Shown here: piece by piece, positions 11,871 through 24,565 of the stretch | Layout: each line of letters starts with the position of its first letter | How positions within the stretch are numbered: position 1 is the first letter of the stretch | NCBI GenBank assembly: GCA_032158295.1 | Contig: CM063245.1 | Coordinates: 4,574,700-4,638,699 of the forward strand | DNA length: 64,000 bases | Direction of reading: 5' to 3' | Origin: Pycnopodia helianthoides | Lineage: Eukaryota; Echinodermata; Asteroidea; Forcipulatida; Asteriidae | Position numbers and translations under genes: made by a program | Notes under the pieces: model-generated | What the model was told of the DNA's origin: nothing | Seen by the model: the letters and a program-made list of their open reading frames with translations, nothing else | Databases searched by the model: none

Positions 11871-12394
11871 CATGGTAATTGTTTCCAAGGCTAACATAAT
11901 AACAGAATCACTTAACTTTTAAATCGCCTCTACTCCTAATAAAAAATGTTCTGGTCCTTAATTGTCAAAAAGGTTATTTTTAAGGTTTGGCTCCATGACA
12001 AACTGCACCAAGAAAGTACGAGGCACTTATTACTGTGGGTACCCAGGAAAGGGTAACCAGCCAAAATTACTTTGTCATGTGAACTATAGCCGTGTCACTG
12101 ATGAAACTCAGGGAGTCTGGTCCTACATCTCTGATTGAATCTAATGAACGAGTCCAGTTGTCGAGTTTGTCAGCCGAGTCACAGGGTCTGCTCGACTAGT
12201 GCCAAGCCAAATCAAGTCACTGTGCGGTATAATGACTCAAAATGAGATTACATCAGAACCCTTTAAAAATAATATGTCGAACTGTCAAGGTGATGTATTG
12301 AGACTCTTGAGCTCACATCTTCTTCGCCTAACGCGTAAATTTTCGAGCCAGGCCAAGTGTCACTAAAATTAGAACCGTTCTCACAGCGTGGTTC

Positions 12395-12610
12395 CGTTGA
12401 TGCTTGGCTTGGCTGTGGCTGGGCTCAACGCATTTCGTCTGCAATGCCGTTTTGACGCAGTCAAGTTGTCTAAGGGTTCCTTCCCATCGAGTGCAGGGCG
12501 GCGGCTGTGGCTACGGCTTGATCGTCACTTGAACAACGTTGAAGCCGATAGGATGCCCATAGCAACACCCTTGGCAACAGCCACAGCCGTTATTCCGAAC
12601 AAGGCCTTGG
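12395..12610. mobile_element. MITE family C copy (GGCTACGGCT type)
   Basis: The left part has GGCTGTGGCTGGGCTC and GGCGGCTGTGGCTACGGCTT; the right part has the reverse motif GCAACAGCCACAGCCG. The same layout, including CCATAGCAACA near the right end, recurs at 38075-38205 and, inverted, at 49242-49395. Confidence 0.6.
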
Positions 12611-14030
12611 TTCTCATGACCCATTTTCCCAAATCCTTGTTTACATAAATGTCACTTCACCATTTGATCAGTTCGGTCCGGACCTTAGTCTGTGTCCTAG
12701 GGCACCGATGTCATACAGCGGCATGCTACGTAAACAAACAATTAAATATTGATGAAACTGAAAATCCTTGGTTGTTAGAGATTTGGTCTAAGGGAATGTG
12801 TTGTTTGTGACTTTGCTTGGTTGGAGCAGAACGTATAGCTGTTTGTTCACTGGGGTTGTTGTTGTCGTTTGTTTTGTTTGTTTTTTGCTCTTGCTGTTGC
12901 TGCTAGTGTAGTTATTGCTGCTTGATTTGAGTTTGTTGGAGGTGTTTGTGTGGGTGGTTTTTTTTCATTGTTGGAGTGTTTGTTTGTCTGAGCAGGTCAA
13001 TTGAATTGCGACATCAAAGGCAAGTCATGAAGCAATAACACAGACAGTGGTATATATACACTAGGCTACCGGTATCAGTCTCAGGAACTATAATAATCTC
13101 TCCCGTCAGGTTTCTGATTGTCATGTGGACAGGGCGCCCTCACAGTCATAAATACAACACGACCGCGTAAAAACTCTCTGGATATGGCCTAAAGAGATTA
13201 TAAATGCTCGCTTCCTAGCAAACATTTAAATCAGTGTATTACTTGTTAAAACTACCGTATCCCGTATCATGCGGAAGATACATGTCATGTCCCCTGTCAC
13301 GAACACTGTTTATCAATAGATGCCGAAAACGACCAGACTATTTCTCTACAAGCCTCGGTTTGATTTCATGATTGGCTGCACGGAGGCTGGATTGTTGTAA
13401 CACAAAACTAAGTCATTATACGAATCTATTTTGACAATAGAGGGTTTGACAGTAACATAGTATGCTATCTTTATTTGAGAAGTGAGCAAAAACAGGACAA
13501 CTGAGTATAGACCTTTATCATGCCATTACCATCATTGCCTTGTTCCCTGTGTGCATTTGCAATAAAGAATACTGATTCTCATTGTACCATACTATTTTTT
13601 GTCCATTGAGCCTTGGTTGGATCATATTGATTCAAAGGGAAGGAATGCAAGATGGGTAAAGGTCTATACAGTGCTCATCACACATCTGTACCCGATGTGT
13701 ATCAGGCTAAATCTATTGTTTGTGGTACCCGCTGCAAACTTACAGGATTCAAAGTTGCCTCCGTCACAGGGCAAGCTAGGGGAGGGAGGGGGGGGGGGGC
13801 TGGCAGTTAAGACATCTGCTCTAGAATGGCGAGGGTCATGGGTCTCTAAGTTGTGGACCCCCCCCCCCCCACACACACACACAGGACTAGGAAAGCCCCA
13901 AGTACAGTGATTATCCCATATCGGTGTGAGGGTAGAACCATAAGCTTCAAATTGGATTTCCTGTCATTAGATGTTATTTTCACAACTTGGGTCTTCAATG
14001 GGTAAGACTCAACAACAATGTCTGAATACT
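12610..14030. other. Intergenic with low-complexity tracts
   Basis: Contains a T/G-rich tract with GTTGTT and TTGCTGTTGC runs (12850-12970), a G run (13782-13799), and a C run followed by (CA)n (13858-13883). No gene was recognised. Confidence 0.5.
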
Positions 14031-14034
14031 GTTT

Positions 14035-14425
14035 AACCATCTCGGTAACAAGATCAGCTGAAACATTCATTCGATTTCCGTAATGTTACTACTTTTTTAC
14101 TTTTTTTTATATATTTTAATTGTCTTTTAACGAGATGGGCTTAAAAATTCACTTGTTTCCCGTGTCGTGATGACTTTTGATTTAAACAAATTGAAATGTT
14201 CTTGTTAACGAGATTCACTCGTTCCTCGTAATTTAACGACTTTTTTAAGAACACGTTTTAATTATCTTGTTAAAACGAGACGAGCTAAGCTTTAACATTT
14301 ACTCGTTTTCCGTAGTGTATTGACTTTTTGAAAAGTACATTTTTAACTATCTTGTTAACGAGATAAGCTTAAACATTCCCAGTTTCCGTAAGGTAACGAC
14401 CTTGTTTTTTTTAAAATGAAGTTTT
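14035..14425. repeat. Degenerate tandem array, about 65-85 bp period
   Basis: Around five loosely related units share the order: CTTGTTAACGAGA, then AGCTTAAACATTCACTCGTT, then CCGTAATGTAACGACTTTTT. Homology is clear but the period drifts, so this is an old array. Confidence 0.6.
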
Positions 14426-15292
14426 AGTATCCAAATTGCATGTTTCCTTGAAAAAGAGTTCGTGTGGCCGTTTTCGCCACCAGGCCCAATCTCCTCCTCG
14501 GGTACCGTCTTAAGTCCCGTGTATCAATAGTGACGTTTTCCAAAATAAATACTGACGGAGCCCAAGCCAGAGCCTACAAGCCAAATCCTTAGTTTCGAAA
14601 AGGGCATTGACTCCTTTCTTTTATCACGCACATTTATCAGACATCAATTTTGTGCAGAAATTGTGTACATTTTATGGATAAGTATCCCCCTTAACTTCTC
14701 ACCAGAGTTGACTAATACAAATCTTGGAGATGAGTATTACCGGCAAATTAAGATGTATTGGTGTACATCTGCACTGGTGTTTTGCTAGCATAATCCGAAC
14801 CACATGCTAGTCGTACAAACTTTACTTGGTTCAGTATAGGACAATCAAAACACATCAACGGAGCCTCAAATAATTTGTGAGCAAATTTAATTTCCCGTGG
14901 ACACTAAACATTATTTTGTAAACCGTCACCGATATGTAGGCTGGGTCATCCGGCATTTAGGGCCCACCAGAGGAAGTGAAAAATTCATGTATGAGAGTCA
15001 AGTCGTCCCAAAGGAGTCCCTTTTATCAGACGGGGTATATTGTTACAAATAAATGTTCTCACATGACATGTTGTATTTTATTGATGCCGTATCTGCTTTC
15101 AGTCGGTGGTTGGGGCCCCCTGGACATTAAAGTAATTGAAAGAAGGACAAAGTATTCTTGAGAGTTGGAATAAAAAAGGATGTTTACTTACTAAGCATGT
15201 TTTGTTAAAGAAGCTGTGCGCGGTCCAATTGCATGAATCTGCTTACCGCGGAATCCTGAGCTTATGGCCCATATAGAATCACGCACTTTACA

Positions 15293-15485
15293 GGGCCCAA
15301 TTTCATAGAGCTTTAGCGTAAAACGTAGCTAAGCATAAGACAATTGTGCTTACCAGAATAAAGTTACCAGAAAAAACGACCATGTCACATATAACAAAGT
15401 ATGACTGGTATCCTGCTCATTTCTGATTAGTAGAAAATGTTTAAGCAATATTTTTCTGCTTCAGCCGCTCTATGAAATTAGGCCC
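15293..15485. mobile_element. MITE family A, full copy
   Basis: Begins GGGCCCAATTTCATAGAGCT and ends with the inverted form (AGCCGCTCTATGAAATTAGG). The interior contains TTACCAGAATAAAGTTACCA and GACTGGTATCCTGCTCATTT, which are shared by all copies. It is about 190 bp, palindromic at the ends and non-coding. Confidence 0.8.
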
Positions 15486-15486
15486 A

Positions 15487-16020
15487 GGGCCCAAATTCAT
15501 AGAAAATATTGCTTAACAATTGTCTGCTTAGTGAAAAATAACCAGGATACCAGCTACAGTTGGTACATGTGACATGGTATTTTTGCTGGTAACCTTATTT
15601 TGGTAAGCATGTTTTTCTTGTGTTTAGCTACATTCGGTGGTTAAAGGCAGTGGATATAAACTTTTGGTAACTACTCAGAAAATACATTTCTTTAAAAACT
15701 TACTAAGTAAGAGCACCTGAGAGCTGCTGATAGTATAAAACATTGTGAGAAACGACTCTCTAAAGTCTTAGTAATGTATTTTTTGTGAAAGCTCACTAAA
15801 ATACTTGAATCTGAGAAGGGCTTCAGGCGAAAGCACACAATTCTGTGCAACAAGGTTTTCATTTCTTTCATGATTTTCTTAAAAACTTCTGTGACCAGTT
15901 GAGCCCAAATTTTCACAGGTGTGTTAATTTATGCATATGTTGGGATACACCAAGTGAGGATACTAGTCTGTGACAATTACTAAAAGCACCCTGTCTTTAA
16001 GCAGCTCTGTGGAAGTAGGC
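15487..16020. mobile_element. MITE family A copy split by a family D insertion
   Basis: The left part (15487-15641) and the last about 20 bases (16000-16020, GCAGCTCTGTGGAAG...) belong to one family A copy. The intervening 15642-15999 is a family D element. It abuts another complete A copy on each side. Confidence 0.75.
15642..15999. mobile_element. MITE family D (TTAA-bounded, piggyBac-like)
   Basis: Starts TTAAAGGCAGTGGATA and ends with a reversed copy (ACTAAAAGCACCCTGTCTTTAA). The inner block GAGCACCTGAGAGCTG and the block GGGATACACCAAGTGAGGAT recur in the other copies. TTAA at both edges fits the target duplication of piggyBac-type elements. Confidence 0.75.
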
Positions 16021-16022
16021 CT

Positions 16023-16219
16023 GGGCCCAATTTCATAGAGCTGCTTAAGCAGAAAATATTGCTTAACATTGTTTTGCTTAGCAGAAATGAGCAGGATACC
16101 AGTCACAAATTGTACATGTGACACGGTAGTTTGGCTGGTAACCTTATTCCGCTGCTAAGCATAATTTTGTTGTGGTAAGCTAGTTTTTGTGCTTTAGCAG
16201 CTCTATGAAATTTGGCCCA
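16023..16219. mobile_element. MITE family A, full copy
   Basis: Both terminal repeats are intact (GGGCCCAATTTCATAGAGCT, and the reverse of it at 16198-16219). It is the third A copy in less than 1 kb. Confidence 0.8.
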
Positions 16220-17650
16220 GGTGCGCCGTAAGCGAAGGATACTGTGGTAAGCAGTGCATTGACCTGTGGTATAAATGCAAACCATTTTTTATAGCTTGAC
16301 GTATCTAACGTGGCAGGGTCTAAAGGCTAAAAATGGCTATTTGAGAAGGCCTCGGCTGGGGTCAAAACGTGAGGTCACTAACAACTTTTGCACACATAGA
16401 ACTGTTTATTTATTTGTTTAAATGGATTCATTTAAACATTTTTGATTAAGGGGTATGGTTCTTAAACGACAATTTCTAAAAAGAAGCATAAAAATGACAA
16501 TTTCATGAAGAGGGTAAAGGCATATTACTATAGGATGCCTATATGATAGAATATACACTTTTGCTAAACATTATGCACTGAGTAAACAGAGCAAACCGCA
16601 TGATTATCAAATAATGCATTATAAATAGACGTTTTATGGAAATTGTCTAAATTTTAGTCATTAGCTATAATTTGATGTTATTCAACGTCAGTGAAAGGCC
16701 CAACATAATCATTTTGTTGTGGTAAACAAACTACTCGCAGACGTCAGAGCTTAATAAATTAGAGTTAATCCAGATAAATCGAGATGACTTGAAATAGGAA
16801 ATTGATCGTAAATAACGAATATTAGACGTGTAATAAATAATTTTCTGTGTTTTTTCTGGGTTTTTTTTTACTTGGCGAGATCCCCATCATTCAGAACTAT
16901 TCATTATTTCTCCAGAACGTGTTCTTTAATTGCCATGCCAATAATGTAACAGCGATTTACACGGAAGCCCAACGTGAAAAGTTTGAACATAACGAAGTTG
17001 GTTCCCTTTTCTCTATTCACACTTGTTCAAAACTATCTCCCGGTTCCTCGTTTACGTGTAGCAATACAGAACCGTGGCTGGTTACTTTTTCATTGCGAAG
17101 GCTAAGAATAGCGAACTGGAAGCTGGTTCCCTCCTCCATGTGGAAGGTGTGCTATAAACAATAGTGATGTATGGTTTCAGTTCTTTCTTGTCCCTCATTG
17201 TGAAAAAAAAATTGATGGAAAGACAATTTGAATGTACACAATTGACGATACTCCTAACTACGATACTTTCTACCAGTATATAGGCCCCAGAGATTGTTTT
17301 GTCTGTTTCTCTGTTCGTGTAACCCAAGGTAGGCCTCTGGGTCTTTTACTGACTGTTTATTGAGCCTTGTGAGCTGTAGTACAGAAGGAAACAAAAGAAA
17401 CAAGTTCTAGGTCAGCGATGATTCACGTTTGTGTGGGGGTGTGTGCCCAGGTTTTCAGCAACACTTTGGGATTCATTGGGGACTTTACAACATTCGCCTG
17501 TACCCCTAAGTGCCCATAGTGTGGGATATTTATGTGAACAGCTGTTCTTCGTAATCTCCTTTGTTTCAAGTGTGATGTGAACAATCATTTCAAGAATGGA
17601 CACTGGAACAACCATCAGAATTAGTACCCCCAATATTATGTAATGGAACC
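16220..17650. other. Intergenic, nothing recognised
   Basis: A 105-codon plus-strand frame at 16847-17164 shows no known domain. No repeats of the named families were seen. Confidence 0.45.
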
Positions 17651-17654
17651 TCCC

Positions 17655-17890
17655 AAGATCTGACCAAGGGTCAGAACTGACCAAGATCTAGGTCCACGGA
17701 CCCAGCTTCATATTCGGGTCAGCATATCCCGTTTTCTAGTCAAAAGACCCGCTATCTGAGTCAAAAAACAAGATAACCCGTAGTCCTGGTCAATTTACTT
17801 CCCCGTAAACTATAGTGGGTCAGAGTGACCCGAAAACATGGTGTGCTTCCCCCTCCCCTGACTCAGGTCTGGGTCAATTCTGATTCTGAA
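17655..17890. mobile_element. MITE family B (GGGTCA-rich)
   Basis: Many GGGTCA and TGACCC half-sites arranged symmetrically, including a perfect GGGTCAGAGTGACCC palindrome at 17817-17831. Related copies are at 18.5, 20.8, 34.4, 35.5, 37.4, 53.5, 56.7 and 61.9 kb. Confidence 0.7.
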
Positions 17891-18494
17891 CAATTTGGAG
17901 CGTGTGTATTATAACACTATTGTATTTGCCAGCAGAGGTGGATTGTGTTCACATTATTGTGTGCGTAATTCTTAGGGCGGGGTTTCAGCTACCAAAATCA
18001 AGCTTGAGGAGGGTGCAAGTTCTTTAATAGACTTTCTGGAAAAACCCTCAAAGAGGCTCCAATATGCTTAATAAAATTATTGCAACCGATTGCTATTTGC
18101 CAGTCAGGCCTTCATTCTCGAGACAATATGGTACATAACCACATCAAGGGTATAGTCACACGGTTCGATCACTCATCATCGTGCCGTCTCCAGACCGAGA
18201 TTCCTTGATTAAAATGCCACGAGATACGGGCGAGACACTAAATCTTTGAGTGTGCAGGAGATTTTTTATTTTCGGGGAGAGGCCCTTTCCAAGATTGCTG
18301 CGATTTTGGCGAGACTCCTTAAGGGATAGTTTTTAGGGGTTGTCTATAATAGAGATAATTTATGTAAGAAGAAAGAAATAATGTATCCGGATCATTTTAT
18401 GTAGAGATTTATGTAATAGTTCTCAGATATAGTTACTGGCTTTCTTCGAATTTCCTTGTGTCTCCCTTGTCTCGAGCTTATCACATGGGGACCT

Positions 18495-18730
18495 TCACAC
18501 TAAAGAAACCGCCCGGGTTCGGATTCCGTGTCCCAGGGGACCTGACCCATTTCCGGGTCTGGTTGACCCGGAAAGTAGTTAAAAATTTGATTTTTTACTC
18601 AGACTCTGCGTCTTTTTGACTCTATTCTGTGTCAATATGAAACAGATTCCGGGTCATATTGACCCAGAATTGGGTCAGGCCCCACGTGACGTGGATCCGG
18701 GTCAATTCTGACCCGGAAGTTTGTAGAGTG
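18495..18730. mobile_element. MITE family B
   Basis: Ends with GACCCGGAAGTTTGTAGAGTG, the inverse of the left end of the better preserved copy at 53.5 kb. It contains a perfect GGGTCATATTGACCC at 18651-18665. Confidence 0.75.
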
Positions 18731-18744
18731 CACTGTTCATTATG

Positions 18745-18902
18745 GCCCTTTTCGAATCCACGGCTTCGGCTCCGGATTGGGCTTCAGTGCCAGTTTTCTT
18801 GTCTGAAACCCTGACCGCAAGCATGCGTAAGTGAGAATAATTGAGGGAGCCAAGCTAGCCTGAGCCGATTTTGGAGCCGAAGCCGTGAATTCGAAAAGGG
18901 CC
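18745..18902. mobile_element. MITE family G, full copy
   Basis: Left end GGCCCTTTTCGAATCCACGG then CTTCGGCTCCGG; the right end is its inverse (GGAGCCGAAGCCGTGAATTC then GAAAAGGGCC). About 158 bp, non-coding. Confidence 0.8.
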
Positions 18903-19005
18903 TATGATGGAAACCCAATCGCTAACATGCATGCGCGAAATTCCACAGTCTAATTGGAAATTCAGTCATGACACACTTGAGTTAATAGGGAAAACGATTA
19001 GATCA

Positions 19006-19204
19006 GGACCCAATTTTATAAAGCTGTTTAGCAGAAAGTACTGCTTAGCAAGTTGCTTCGCTAAGCAAAAAAAAAAAGAATGTGGGCACAAGTCTCGTCA
19101 ATGCACACTTTTAGAATGTCGGCTGGTAGCCTGTTTCTTCTAGCAAAATTTGTCTGTGCTTAGCTAGTTTTCTTTCTACTTACAGGCTTGTTGAAATAGG
19201 GCTC
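19006..19204. mobile_element. MITE family A copy
   Basis: Terminal repeats are diverged but recognisable (CCCAATTTTATAAAGCTG and GGCTTGTTGAAATAGGGCTC). The interior GCTGGTAGCCT is retained. Confidence 0.65.
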
Positions 19205-19752
19205 ATATCAGCATATTTTTCTGTGACTTAACGAAGGTGAATAATCGCTAATTTTCTGATTTCAAAATACTAGGTGACCTCGATTTTTCGATACATTAAT
19301 GTTAAATACGCCACAGGGATTTAGGCGTATGGTCCCCGTCTCTCATCGCTTTGTCTACACAACAAGTCTGTATGATTAATTGGCTGCAGCTATGGTGGGC
19401 TAGACATGGATCCCCAATGTTCGGGAGTGACAGTTAGCCAAGTGTAATGTATGACCTAACATAAAATGATTATTATAATGAAAAATGCCTTGCGCAAGTA
19501 AATAGGCTTTTAACTACAGTCGTGTTAAGCTAGATTTGTTTCTTTAGTATGAAAAAGATTTTTTTAAAACAAATATTAGGCGATCTGTAAAATATAACCA
19601 ACACTTGTCGATATACTGCCTATTAAAAATAAAATAAAACTGTGCTGTCTATTCTGGCGTAGTGCGTAATTGTTGAGTGTTGGATATTGTTAATTACTTC
19701 GTTCAATGATTCATTTGAGTTCCATGGTTATATTTTCACTGTTAAATAGTGT

Positions 19753-20115
19753 TTAAAGGCAGTGGATACTTTTGGTAATTACTCAAGAAATAAATTGCAA
19801 TACAAACTTACCTGGTAAGGAGCACCTGAGAGCTGTGAGAAAGGACTCCCTCTGGAGTAATGTAGTTTTCTGAGAAAGCAGTAATTTCTCACTAGAATAT
19901 TTAAAACTGAGAAAGTCTTCAGGGATGAAGCCTTTTTTCAGGCATTTGGAAGCACACAATTCTACGCCACAATGTTGGTGTTTCTTTCATTATTTTCTTG
20001 CAACTTCGATGACCAATTGAGCCCAAATGTTCACAGGTTGCATGCCATTGGGATACACAAAGTGAGAATAGTAGTATTTTTTTTTACAATTACCAAAAGT
20101 ATATCCTGCCTTTAA
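19753..20115. mobile_element. MITE family D, full copy
   Basis: TTAA at both ends. Inverted termini TTAAAGGCAGTGGATACTTT and the reverse of ACCAAAAGTATATCCTGCC-TTTAA. The inner block AGGAGCACCTGAGAGCTG matches the other copies. Confidence 0.8.
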
Positions 20116-20834
20116 GGAGAGTGGAGGAATAAAACAAACTAAACATTAGCAACACTAAGTAATTATAGGCGAGTTTTTGATTTTACTAAAGACGATTTAT
20201 TTATTTGAGTAACTTCCTTCAAATGTGTGAACAACTTATGAATAATTGTTCATAAATTGGTAATAATTATATGCCTTGTGAATGCAAAATGTTGATATAA
20301 GTTACTGCACCGTCCCATACACTTCGAATCGTACAAAATGTAAATCATCTGTATGAAGTAATGTTCTGCATATTTTGATCTACTTGTTTTCGGCTTCCTG
20401 CGGTTGTTCGTCACACACAATTTCCTAGAAAGGAAATATTAAAACACAAAATCTCCGTAATGTTATTATATACCAGCCATTGCTAGCCCATTAGTCACCG
20501 TCCCCGGGGTAGAAATACAAGCAATCCTTTCCACGACGGTGACCTCTTCAGTTCGGTCGAGATTGTTTCCTAATGACTGGTCGGATCTCAGGTTGAATTA
20601 TAACTCTTTGTCAATGATGTGCAATACTTTTAAGGTGAATGAACGCGCATTTATTAGTTTCGAATCTATAAATTGTTATTATTTATCCGACGTGATTCAA
20701 CGATCATGAATTTCTGTATTTTTGATAGTCTTAAAAAAAAAAGTAACCGCCCATTTTTAACATTACATTTTATTATATTGTAGGCCTAATATCAAATTTA
20801 CTTCATAATTTTTCGTTGTAATATCAAATTAATG

Positions 20835-20965
20835 ACAAACCGGGTCAGGATTGAATCAGATTCCGGCTCCTTGGGGGGGGGGGGGCTGATCTATTTTAGG
20901 GTCAAGCTGACCCTGGAGTGGTTTTTTTAGAAATGGGACTTTGACTCGGATGCTTTGTCATTTTG
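20835..20965. mobile_element. MITE family B, partial
   Basis: Includes a perfect GGGTCAAGCTGACCC at 20899-20913 and a G run at 20873-20885. Only about half of the element is present. Confidence 0.6.
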
Positions 20966-20989
20966 ACACATTGAAGAGTTTTAGGAGTG

Positions 20990-21265
20990 TTTATGTTGGG
21001 CGCGATCGGTCAATCTGCGCGATCAACCGATTGTTGCGCGATCGACCGATTGTTGCGCGATCGACCGATTGTTGCGCGATCGACCGATTGTTGCGCGATC
21101 GACCGATTGTTGCGCGATCGACCGATTGTTGCGCGATCGACCGATTGTTGCGCGATCGACCGATTGCTGCGCGACTAATAGATCTTTCAATAGCTCAGCG
21201 CGATCGGTCGATAGCGCAGCGCGATCGGTTGATCGCGCAGATTGACCGATCGCGCTCAACATTTA
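20990..21265. mobile_element. Foldback element filled with a 19-bp satellite
   Basis: The outer 42 bases are inverted copies with about three mismatches (20990-21031 and 21224-21265, core GCGCGATCGGTCAATCTGCG). Inside are eight direct 19-bp units (CGATTGTTGCGCGATCGAC, starting 21028, 21047 and so on to 21161). Long frames across the array on both strands encode only repeats of DRLLRD type and are by-products of the satellite. Confidence 0.85.
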
Positions 21266-21504
21266 TACCAAACTGAAACGAATAACCATTTAGAGATTTC
21301 TGAATACGTGGCTAAAAGTCAAAACAAAGGGGGAGGGGCTCGATATACTGAATCAGAATGTGGGTGTTGGGATTTAAAGGGGATTTAAAGCTGGCCGACA
21401 CTCATGAATAACTGGGGAGAGGGGGGGGGGTATTGGCCATGGGAGTTTGAGCCTGTGTACTTATGTGGGATTTGGAAGTGCACGATAATCTACACCCGAT
21501 TCAC

Positions 21505-21575
21505 GATTTGGTGTTGTTGCTGCTGAAGTTGTTGTTTTTGTTGTTGCTGATGTTGTTGTTGTTGTGTAGTTATTT
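21505..21575. repeat. (TTG)n microsatellite
   Basis: Imperfect TTG repeats with CTG interruptions. Confidence 0.75.
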
Positions 21576-22254
21576 TTTCCCCCATAAATTTGTTTGGCCT
21601 GTTTGGGTCAGTACCGTGGTATGGAACACCATTTTCCCCTTCCAGCCTCGATTCTGTTTTACATTGATTTGAATGAAGGAGAAGCAAGCTGGCTGTTTAT
21701 TTGGAACCGAAACATTGGCAAGGGCTGATCCCTTTCAGTTTGGCTTCAACTGCTCGTAAATCACCCATGCACAATCAATATTTACAGACATAGTCGACAC
21801 CGTAGCACTAAAGCAGTCTTTCAGGGTAACAACATCAAATTAGTGTGGAACCAGTCTTCTATATGGTTTTTGAATGGAAAGGTCACCGACGTTCATTGTC
21901 AAGGTCAAAGGCCGCCAATTTATAACAAATCATGATGATTCGCAAATCATGCATGAGCAGGGGCTCATCATTCAAGGATGACGTCCCTGTATTACTAATG
22001 AGACTTCACTAAATAAATGCGCCGAATCACGGAGACAAGGTTATGATGTTTGTTGTTTAGACTATTTTAAGAGGAATTCAGGGAAGTGCTAAATTGCGGG
22101 TGCAAGATAAGGCTGTGTGTGTAGGGGAGTGTGTTTGCCAGTTTTGTCGTCTTGACTCCTAGGTTTATAAAACTGACATAATCGTGTGCTATCTTGACAA
22201 TTCGGAGTATCACCCTTGTGACAAATTGTGGTTTTTCCTTGAAAAAGGAATTTT

Positions 22255-22455
22255 CAACGACGACGACGACAACAACAACGACAACACCTACAACATCAGC
22301 AACAGAACAACAACAAAACAACAACAACTGAACACTGACAACACCACAACGACAACGACGACGACATCAACAATTACATCAGCAACTTGCACAGATCAAA
22401 GACGACGACGCCAACAACAAAATCAACCACAACATCAACAACAACGCCATTTGTA
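22255..22455. repeat. (AAC/GAC)n microsatellite
   Basis: Imperfect CAA/CGA/AAC triplets over about 200 bp. The resulting Thr/Asn/Gln-rich frame (22184-22456) is a microsatellite product and not a supported gene. Confidence 0.8.
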
Positions 22456-23930
22456 AAAAAATCATCATAAAAATAACAACTACCTCCAGCAACTAAACAA
22501 ACTAGCAATCAGGACCAAGACCGGCAAAACTTCACATTTCTACAAAACCATTTTTCCCCCAACAGTATTTACTTTAATCAGAAACGTCATATTTTAATTT
22601 CCTTTGCTCTATTTCATTCATTTACTGCTCGCATGCTGTACACAAAGGTGAATGGCATGCCTTAATTATTACAGACATCATGCAGCCATTTTTAATCAAG
22701 AAAATGTCAGCCGCTGCGAAAACTTTTGATTTTTTTCAGCGATGTTTTAGTGTGACTCAGAAATGAAGGTCACTATATTCATGTAAAAAAGGTGCGGCGA
22801 ATGTCGATGGCGTCACTGTGTTGTAAAAGGTCTTGCTCGAAATTCCCGTTTTGGAAAGACGGCCCATTCCCTGTAGTGTTGTGTTACGGAGCGTTGGTAA
22901 TTTTAATCGGGACAGACGTTGCCAGTTGGGTTCTGAGCTTATTATCACTCCATGTATAATGATGGCGACTCTATTGGTTGTTACATTCACATGGTTAAAT
23001 GCGATCTAAATATCCTTTTGGCACTAATTGTGATCCTTAAACTTGCCATTGTCAAAATAAAGCAAATGTACATATCCTTAAAATTACATATCTTGACAGC
23101 TGTGCCTTGAACTACACTGAGGATACTGTCGAAAAGACGTCACGTCATGAATATTCATAACAACGCTCGAACGCGGTGAATATAGGCTGCAGTTGCCTTG
23201 CCTCCCGACCTTCATAAACTGTTGGTCCAAACACATTCCCCATGGGCGGCTGCTCAGTTAGCTGCAGTCAACGCAAGTTTCCGAAAACGAACAAAAGATT
23301 GCAGAAATGAAAACACATTTGGCCATGGTTTGTTGTGAATGGGTTGGGTAATATGAAAAGTGCAGTGGAAACACATTGCGTTGATGCCCCCCCCCCCTTC
23401 ACGGGCCTCTCGTGGCAACGGTTTGGTCTCAGAGACGTAGATATTAATCACGAAATGCCTCATTGGATTAGGAGTGATGTGTAAATGTTATTTTTTCAAT
23501 TACACCAGAGTCGCCCACTTCAAGAGCAATGATGTCATCGGTAACATTTGAATTATTGTTTCATGCAATAATCAGCGAAAACAGCCCACATTTGGCATCC
23601 ATAAAAAGCGAGGTTTTAGGTCAGATAATAATTGATGGTGGAAAGAGTGCGATGCGTAATACTTCCGGAGAGATTGGGGGGGGGGTGGGGGGGGGAGACG
23701 TCACACTGTAGAAAGAATCGAAATAATGGTATTTTATGTTTCCTTCATACACAGACCTACCGCATACACACAAGCTATTGGTTAATTCGAAAACCATCAC
23801 AAAGTTGATCTTAACTGTGCATCAATCTTAATTGCTTAGCAAAGTGTGATATTACAATACAAGCCACTAGATGGTGATACTGACAACCCCAGCTTCTAAG
23901 ATGAATCTTTTAGTTATTTGTCAAACCGAG
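22455..23930. other. Intergenic, nothing recognised
   Basis: C run at 23388-23398 and G runs at 23676-23696. No exon or named repeat seen. Confidence 0.45.
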
Positions 23931-23936
23931 CCCAGG

Positions 23937-24065
23937 GGCCGTGTTTGATAGGACCTTTGGGTATATGGCTGTGGCTTATGGTTACGGAAATAATGTTGAG
24001 AATTGGGCAGCCATGGGGAGCTAGCCAAAGCCGCATCCGTTTATTCGGTGCGGCTGTGATTTAAA
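23937..24065. mobile_element. Possible MITE family C relative
   Basis: Left part GGCTGTGGCTTATGGTTACGG and right part AGCCAAAGCCGCATCCG are reversed forms of each other in outline, as in family C. Confidence 0.4.
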
Positions 24066-24565
24066 CGAAGCTTTTGTACCATCAGTAGTTACACCCCCAA
24101 CATTAATACCAAATATTTTTAGAATCTTTGTACAGTGATTGACTGTACCATTTCTGAGTGCGTTGTATGTAGAACAAAATTATGGTTGTTGTGTTGTTGG
24201 TGTTGCTTTTTTCATTCGGTTCATTAAAAAATAGGGTGCCTTTAGAAGGAAAAAATTTGGTCGACGGTTTCAATAATGATCCACGGCAATGATATTACGA
24301 TTGTGATTCCAATTCAAAAGACTTGTTCATTCCTTCTATTCAATAACACTGAACAAAGACCGAGACTTGGACTCGAAATAGACTGCCCCCTTTTGGGTAA
24401 CTGAGACCCGGTGCAGTTGGTTGTTAATGCAAATGGGAAACTTGGCAACAGTTATGACAGGGGAATAAATATTTGTTGTTGCACTCGCAATGACTGTTGG
24501 CAATGACCGTGACGAACCCATGTTCTGTGTACAGTGAATTGAACACATTCACAGCTCATGTGGAT

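Noticed and set aside
20941..21276. Overlapping open frames of 60-111 codons on both strands
   Set aside because: They run through the 19-bp satellite and encode only satellite repeats in several frames at once.
22067..22456. Thr/Asn/Gln-rich and Val-rich frames
   Set aside because: Microsatellite translation with no flanking exon signals.
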